Source: Caenorhabditis elegans
Taxonomy: Eukaryota > Nematoda > Chromadorea > Rhabditida > Rhabditidae
Assembly: GCF_000002985.6 (NCBI RefSeq)
Contig: NC_003281.10
Location: forward strand, 8,618,001-8,682,000
Reading direction: 5' to 3'
DNA: 64,000 bases
Part shown: positions 58,095 through 64,000 of the stretch, in pieces
Layout of the letters: each line of letters begins with the position of its first letter
Position numbering within the stretch: position 1 is the stretch's first letter
Notes under the pieces: model-generated
The model's input: only the letters and a program-made list of their open reading frames with translations
Told to the model about the DNA's origin: nothing
The model's database searches: none
Translations under genes and position numbers: made by a program

Positions 58095-61000
58095 TTAGCC
58101 CATTGGTTCCTAAAAAATAAGAATTTATTTTGTGGATTGTGATAACATTTTTAAATAAACTAGGGTATACTTCGTGTCTGGTTGGATTATTAAATGAAGT
58201 ACCCAATATTTCTTTCAAACGAACCTTCATTTTGGACCATGCATGGAAGCATTTCCGGAATCTGCAACTTTCTCGTCCTCGAACTGCTAACATGAACTTT
58301 CTCGGCTTCTCATTTGCTTTCATTCTCATTGATGCATGATATACTTGAGCGGCTTGATAAGAAAGTTTTGCTTCAATATCTGAAGATCTTGCTCCAATCC
58401 AAAGGAAAACTGCATCTCCGTTATCCAGAATCATTATATCGTCATCATCAAGATCATCCTGAAATATTTCAGTTTGTAAGATTTTCCGAATTTTTTTAGA
58501 TTTTAAATTTTCTAATAATTCTAGCTAAAATTTTTTAAAATTCAAATTAAATTTTTAAGTTTTAATACTTCAAAAATTTCTGACCGGAAATTAATTTAAA
58601 AAATTTTATTAAATTTTGACGAAAAAGTAAAATTTTCAGAGAGGAATAAGAACTAAATGAAGGGTACGGTAGCTGATAAAGTTTCACTGCTAATACCCGA
58701 AAACATATTTTAAAAAATTATTTTACTAAAATTACCTGACAAAAATCGACAGTTTTCTCGGAAATCGCAAAGTATCCCTTCTCGTTGGTGCATCGAAACA
58801 GTCTTGTATGCTTAACAAATGAACTATCAGTTTCATATTTTTTCTTTCCACCGAGAACTTTCCAGAATTCTTCATTTTCTTCTCCTTCTTGAACTTCGAC
58901 AATTCGGAAGTCATTGTCATCGTCACGAACGACAAGATCTGATGCTACTTGTCGAGCAAATTCATGTTCACGTGGATCAGAATCTTTACCCATCCATACG
59001 TAAACCACTCCACGATGACCATCTTCTTCGATTTCTTTGAATGGAATTCGGAGCATGTGACAGAATGCTGAGCATAGTTGGTTTGCTCTGAATTATAAAA
59101 AATGAATTAAAATATTTGTGTTGCCTTCTATTACAGAGACGCTAAATTTTTCGATTTTTACTTCACAAATACGGTATTTGGTCTCAAAATGAGCTATTTT
59201 TTGAAATTTATTAGGGAAATTTTTATTCAAAAATCCATGAAACTCACTGGCAATCAACTTGAATAGTTCTATTGCATACACTTGATCCATTGGCTCTCAT
59301 TTGGAATAATTCTGGCCATTTTCCGCCGAGATTCTTTGTCAAACCACGTCGACCACGCTTGATCAGGAATTTTCGTTTGAAATGCGAAAGGAATTTATGA
59401 TTCTCTTGTTGTTGATACATTCGAACAACCTGAAATTGAATTTGAAAATGATAATCTATAATTTTGTTTTAACATACTTCCAATTTATCCTTAAATATCT
59501 CCTCAAAATTTGGTTGAAGCTGGAATGTAAAATTCAACCATCCCATATTTGAAGCATCTCTTCCTTGCCAAAAGTACACGACACACTTGAAGTCCATCTC
59601 TGGCTTATCATCTTCATCGTGTTCATCTTCACCTTCCTCATCCTCTTCCGGCATTACTGCATATCGACAAAGGAATACGTAACAGTCCATTGTGTAGAAT
59701 ATTCCAAACTCTTTTTGTGGAAGTTTCACGAATTTCTTTCCCTCAAGTACAAAACTCTCCATAAGCTCTAAATCATAATTGCAATCTTCCATTAGTTCTT
59801 CACTTTCTTCATATGACATTGAAGGTTGTCTTTCTAGGAATAGAGCTGCCAAATCTGCACGCATCATATTATCTTTCTTCACAATAACCTTCAAATCTGG
59901 AACTCTTTGTACAGAATCACTTGTTCTCGTGTAATCAACTGGAACTATTTCATCCCATCCAGCAAATTTCGATCGGAACATCATTGATTCTTCTCCTTCA
60001 GTTTCTCGATATACTTGAGCATAATCTGGTCTATCAATCATTTGATGTAGTTCAACAACTAATTTCTGACCAGCCATTTTCAGTAATCGGTTCGCTTTTT
60101 TGCCAATCCATAAAAAGATGTCCGAATTGGAATCAAGAACGAAAACTCCTTTGGATCCAAGCATATCTTGTTTTGCAATTCCCTTGGGCAGCTCTACTTG
60201 TGGTAATTCGAGGAATCCCATTCCAATGTTCACCTTATAAAGCTTTTTTCTTTCAGCAACAAATCCTTCCGGTACATGTTCAACAATAGCTCCTTGTGGT
60301 TTATCCGGATTTCCAGTGAGCGCTTGCCAGAATTCTGGAGGACATCTAGCTTGTCGGCATGTCTCAATTTCACTCTTTCCTTTCCTATCACGCTTGTTGA
60401 GCCGCTCTGCGAACAATCTTGCTTTATTTGACACTGTGATCTGCAAAAAAAACCATAACTGAAAGAACCAAACTTAAAGCTCAAAAACAAAACATTTGAC
60501 CACTGAGCGGATCGAACGCCCAACCTTTCGATCTGGAGTCGAACGCGCTACCATTGCGCCAAGCAGTCACGAAAACAAGAGGAAAGGATGCAGTTTACAT
60601 AGAAGACATGCAGTAGGAGAAGGGAGAGTGGTGAGAAATGGGGGAGAGTGCTCTCGGTCTCTCCGTCTCAAAGGATCTCTCAATTTTTAAAAGAGGAGAA
60701 TGGCGAGAAAATGCGTTATTTCATCATTTCAATTTTAGGATTTTTAAAATTTTTTATCTCATGTTCTGAAACGATTTTGCAATACTACATATTCAATGAG
60801 ATGAAAAGTCAAACTACAGTACCCCTCCATAAATAAGATAATGGGAAAATTATCAAATCGTTTGTCATATTTGATTTTTAGCGAATAAAACTGATTATTA
60901 CCCTTGATTTATAGCCACTCCATATCCAAATAGTTTCTCCTGCATCCAAAAGAAAGCAAAATCTAGGATCTAATGATTCGACACTGAGCGGTACGGGTTC

Positions 61001-63779
61001 CATTTCTACAGCAGTTCCGTTAACTCCTGCTCGATATAGTCGTGTTAAATGAGCTGGTTTTTCAGTTGTATAGAATCCAGAAATTGTCCGTCCACCCTCA
61101 ATATACACAATTTCTTCTCCAAATAACGTCAAAAACTCTTCCGTCTCATCGTTCATTTCTTCTCGTTGTGTTCGACACGTGGCATTCAGGTGATTTCGGA
61201 GGCCAACAGCGTGTACAGCAGAACACATTCCCTTGTCAAGAGAAGCGTGCTCACCGAGCCAATAAAATATTGCATGACGAAGTTGTCCGGATGCTTCTCG
61301 AGTCGTCTTTAGTACCAGGTAAGCATCTGCATCATAAAATTGCCCATGGAATGCTTCATCCATAATTGATGGATAGAAATTCTCAATTTCCCATACCCAC
61401 ATTCCTTCGTCACTACCAACATCTTCATCAAATATATCACTGTAATCAATGTGTCGACGATTCTTTTCAATATTCTTTTTCCAATTAACTGCACTTTTTG
61501 CTTCCAATTGTCGTTCTTCTTCCTCTTGTTGCTTCTCCGTAAGAGCCGCACCGACGCCAGCGATTTTCGACATTCCCTGTAAAAATTAAAAATTAAAAGA
61601 GAAGAAATGGAAAAATTCAACGTTGTTTTATTCAAAAATGTCAAAATCGTTTTCTTTTTCAGACGATGCCAACCTTGAACCTTGATTGTTACTTTCTCAC
61701 TTTCAAAACCAAAACACAACCCAAAAAAAAAGAAAGAAATGAAGGAACTGATCTACTGATGTGATATTAATAGGATAATTCTCACAAGAGGAATAAAAAC
61801 AACTAAAAGATGATATCAACGGGAGGATAGTTTATGGGTCGAGATTATCGATGAGAGAATTCATTTTTATAAGAACAATTCCGTTTCGAAAAATTATTAT
61901 GCAAATTTTTTTGTATTGGAATATGAGATTCGATGTTTTATGAATCATATCACAGTACAATTTTCTGGAAATTTTTATAGGTTTCACAGAAATTTTCAAG
62001 AAAATTGAATTCTGCTTCCGTTTTAAACTGCTTCACGGCACGGAAAAAAGGGCAGTATTTCAAATGAAGATTATCAAAAATTGAAAATTCGTTTAACGTT
62101 TTGTTTTTCAAATTTTTGTATTTTCTCCTTTTTTGATTTATCGGAAGTTAGGACCACTCTGCGTATTTTTTTTTTCTAAATCTCTCACCTGTATAACCTT
62201 ATCAGCACTCTGTTGATCGGCCTGTTGCTTTCTGCGTCGAATAAATTCTTTCCGTCGTGCCAAAGCATCTTGTCGTGCTCCACCCGAATGAACTGATGAG
62301 ATCGAAGACGATGGACTTGTCATTTGCCCTGCGATTTTACGCTGAAAAAAGTTTAATTAGAAAATAAATTCCTATATAGAAATTAAAATAAGAAATGCTA
62401 AATTTTAAAAACTAAATTTAATTCAAGTTTTCAAAAAACGTGACTTTTTGCAATAAATAAATAAATATGATTCTATCTTTTTTGGTTACATGATTTTCTT
62501 ACGAAAAAAAGTGTAAATAAAATTGATTACAGCTAATTTGGAACCAAATTCTAGATATTTTTTGCTTTACAATTCATATTTCAATATCTAAATAAATAAT
62601 TCTTTAAAACTTTTTTCCATCTGTTGATCACCTGCTGGTTCGAGGTCACTCACCCAAAGACAATCTGCCAGCAGCATTGTTTTTTTTAAACGAAATTCAA
62701 TAGAAATATCAAATATGTATTGAAAATGGCCTAGCGAATATTTTTTTGCAGATTTTTTTTTCGAAAGTTATGCTCTGCTCTTCTTTTCTGCTTTAAGACT
62801 GCTCTCTACGAGTTTTCAAAGCGGGCTCTCCGACCGGAACAAGACAAAGTAAGAGGAGAAGAAGATGTGGAGGAAGAAATTGAGAAGAAGAGAAGAAATA
62901 AGATGTCGTTTTTTTTCCGGCAACTGACCAAAATGGGATAGAAAAAAGTGCAAAAAATGGGAGGAAGTGAACGACTCATTTTTTGCAAAAATAAAGAAGG
63001 AAACCCCCCAACGCGCGAACTTTTTCTTGAAAAATGAGGTAGATCAAAAATGTAAAATGATGCAATTTTTCAAATTTTACAGAAAGAACTGGAAGATGGA
63101 GCAGTAATGCATTCGAAATGAATTGTGTTTACTCGAAATTGATAGATTTATGAATGAAAATGGTTAAACATTGATTTTTGGCATGAAAAATTATTTTGCA
63201 GTATTTTGAAAAAAAAAATATTTTTTCGTTTACAAAACCGCAAATTTTTGGAAATTTGTGACTGGTTTTATATATTAAAATATTTTAGTGTCCGCTAATA
63301 TTTTTATAAATTTATAAATTATGCGAGTTTCGACGCAGAAATACAGTACTCATGTTTTTCGAATTTTCTTGAAAAAATAATTCAAATAGTCAATAATTTC
63401 CTATCTTTTTTTTTCATTTTTAAAACAAAATCGAAAATGTTCTTTTTTAGAAGTTATATTTCGTAGAAACTTATATTTTTCGAAAAGAGCTTAAAATATC
63501 GGTTTCTGGTTGAAAGGAATGTTTTTTTTTTGATAAACTGTTGAATGATTTTCAATTAAGTTTTAAAAATCACACTTTTTGTTCTTCGAAATTTGAAAAT
63601 CGATGTTCTCTGGAAAAAAACCGAAAAAATTGAAATTATATTTTCACGTCAATATGTCTTTTTCTCAATCATTTTTTAAATTCCAACAAACCTGATGTTC
63701 CAACGAGAAATCAATATTATAAAATGCTAATTTCTTTCTTGCATCATTCGGTTTTGGAGGCATCACCAAGTTTTCGTTT
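58095..63779 (-). CDS. fli-1: Flightless-I homologue, C-terminal gelsolin part (5' end outside window)
   Basis: Actin-binding and regulatory protein with leucine-rich repeats followed by gelsolin repeats. Only the 3' portion is here: exons 63779-63692, 62341-62189, 61576-60902, 60440-59478, 59429-59248, 59087-58736, 58458-58225 and 58109-58095, in phase, for 886 residues. The first exon in view ([20 protein letters not shown]) is the end of the LRR domain. A basic linker follows ([16 protein letters not shown]), then gelsolin-like repeats starting [11 protein letters not shown], with actin-binding signature stretches such as [10 protein letters not shown] and [16 protein letters not shown], an acidic insert ([15 protein letters not shown]), and the family ending [11 protein letters not shown]. 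The missing N-terminus should hold the LRRs, roughly 370 residues. tRNA-Trp lies in the intron after the 675 nt exon. Confidence 0.95.
60497..60568 (-). tRNA. tRNA-Trp (anticodon CCA)
   Basis: A 72 nt cloverleaf. The acceptor GACTGCT pairs with AGTGGTC through two G-T wobbles. The anticodon stem TTCGA/TCGAA has loop CTCCAGA, reading CCA. The T arm is GGGCGTTCGATCCGCTC, with a weaker stem. It lies in a fli-1 intron on the same strand. Confidence 0.9.
62342..63691 (-). other. large fli-1 intron without visible content
   Basis: A 1.35 kb intron between the last LRR exon and the linker exon. It is AT-rich with poly-T tracts and a few GA-rich patches (62830-62900). I see no nested gene, tRNA or repeat family. 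Confidence 0.6.
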
Positions 63780-64000
63780 CTGAAAATTAAAAATTTTAAA
63801 AGAAAAATCCGATGATTCAAATGAAGAAGTTGACCACCATCGATTAATCCCAATGGCCACAACTTCATTAATGCAAATCTTTTTCTCAATTTTGGGAAAT
63901 TTCATATCTGTTGTTGTGTCTCTAGTAATGTTGAGTCATGTGTTCCGAGAGAGGCATGAGAAATTTCCAAAAAAAAATAAAAGAACACATTATTTTTTTT

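Noticed and set aside
1..64000. Search for CRISPR arrays, phage or transposase genes, toxin-antitoxin pairs or other bacterial-type systems.
   Set aside because: All recognisable genes are nematode nuclear genes with spliceosomal introns. The repeats are short palindromic or simple-sequence elements without coding regions.

Overview
This is nuclear DNA of Caenorhabditis elegans, or an extremely close relative. It is AT-rich and has 45-60 nt introns ending in TTTCAG. Several start codons sit directly behind TTTCAG sites that fit spliced-leader trans-splicing. The genes recognised (ceh-16, polk-1, gpr-1, dnj-10, twk-7, flp-23, dpy-19, kin-31, pgl-2, fli-1) are, from memory, neighbours on chromosome III (cosmids C13G5, F22B7, B0523). 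I built the exon models by hand by joining GT/AG sites so that reading frames stay open. No alignment or database was used.

Layout. 1-8 kb: the 5' end of an unnamed minus-strand gene at the left edge, a long intergenic region, then the engrailed homeobox gene ceh-16. 8.4-15.3 kb: polk-1 (DNA polymerase kappa, minus) diverges from gpr-1 (GoLoco spindle regulator, plus) over about 460 bp, followed by dnj-10 (mitochondrial DnaJ). A decayed copy of the first coding exon of polk-1 lies between gpr-1 and dnj-10. 16.6-29.9 kb: twk-7 (two-pore potassium channel, minus), whose large introns hold a small Tyr/Gly-rich secreted peptide gene, tRNA-Leu and tRNA-Ser. 30.6-36 kb: a frame-broken secreted-protein gene, tRNA-Pro, the neuropeptide gene flp-23, and a small methyltransferase gene with two identical tRNA-Phe genes inside its introns. 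36-42 kb: a gene-poor stretch with a fold-back element. 42-49.5 kb: dpy-19 (C-mannosyltransferase, minus), whose 4.5 kb first intron contains a whole plus-strand gene of seven exons. 52.7-57 kb: pgl-2 (P-granule protein, minus), with the tyrosine kinase gene kin-31 entirely inside one of its introns on the other strand. 58-64 kb: fli-1 (gelsolin half, minus), running off the right edge, with tRNA-Trp in an intron.

The genes are mostly independent housekeeping, developmental and neuronal loci. The main theme is gene nesting: three protein genes and six tRNA genes lie inside introns of other genes. I found no CRISPR, phage, transposase or bacterial-type system, and nothing I would call a new biological system. 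The most interesting points are a kin-31 intron that seems to start with AT instead of GT, probable extra exons in flp-23, an internal alternative start in twk-7, the polk-1 exon copy, and a one-base frameshift in an A8 run.
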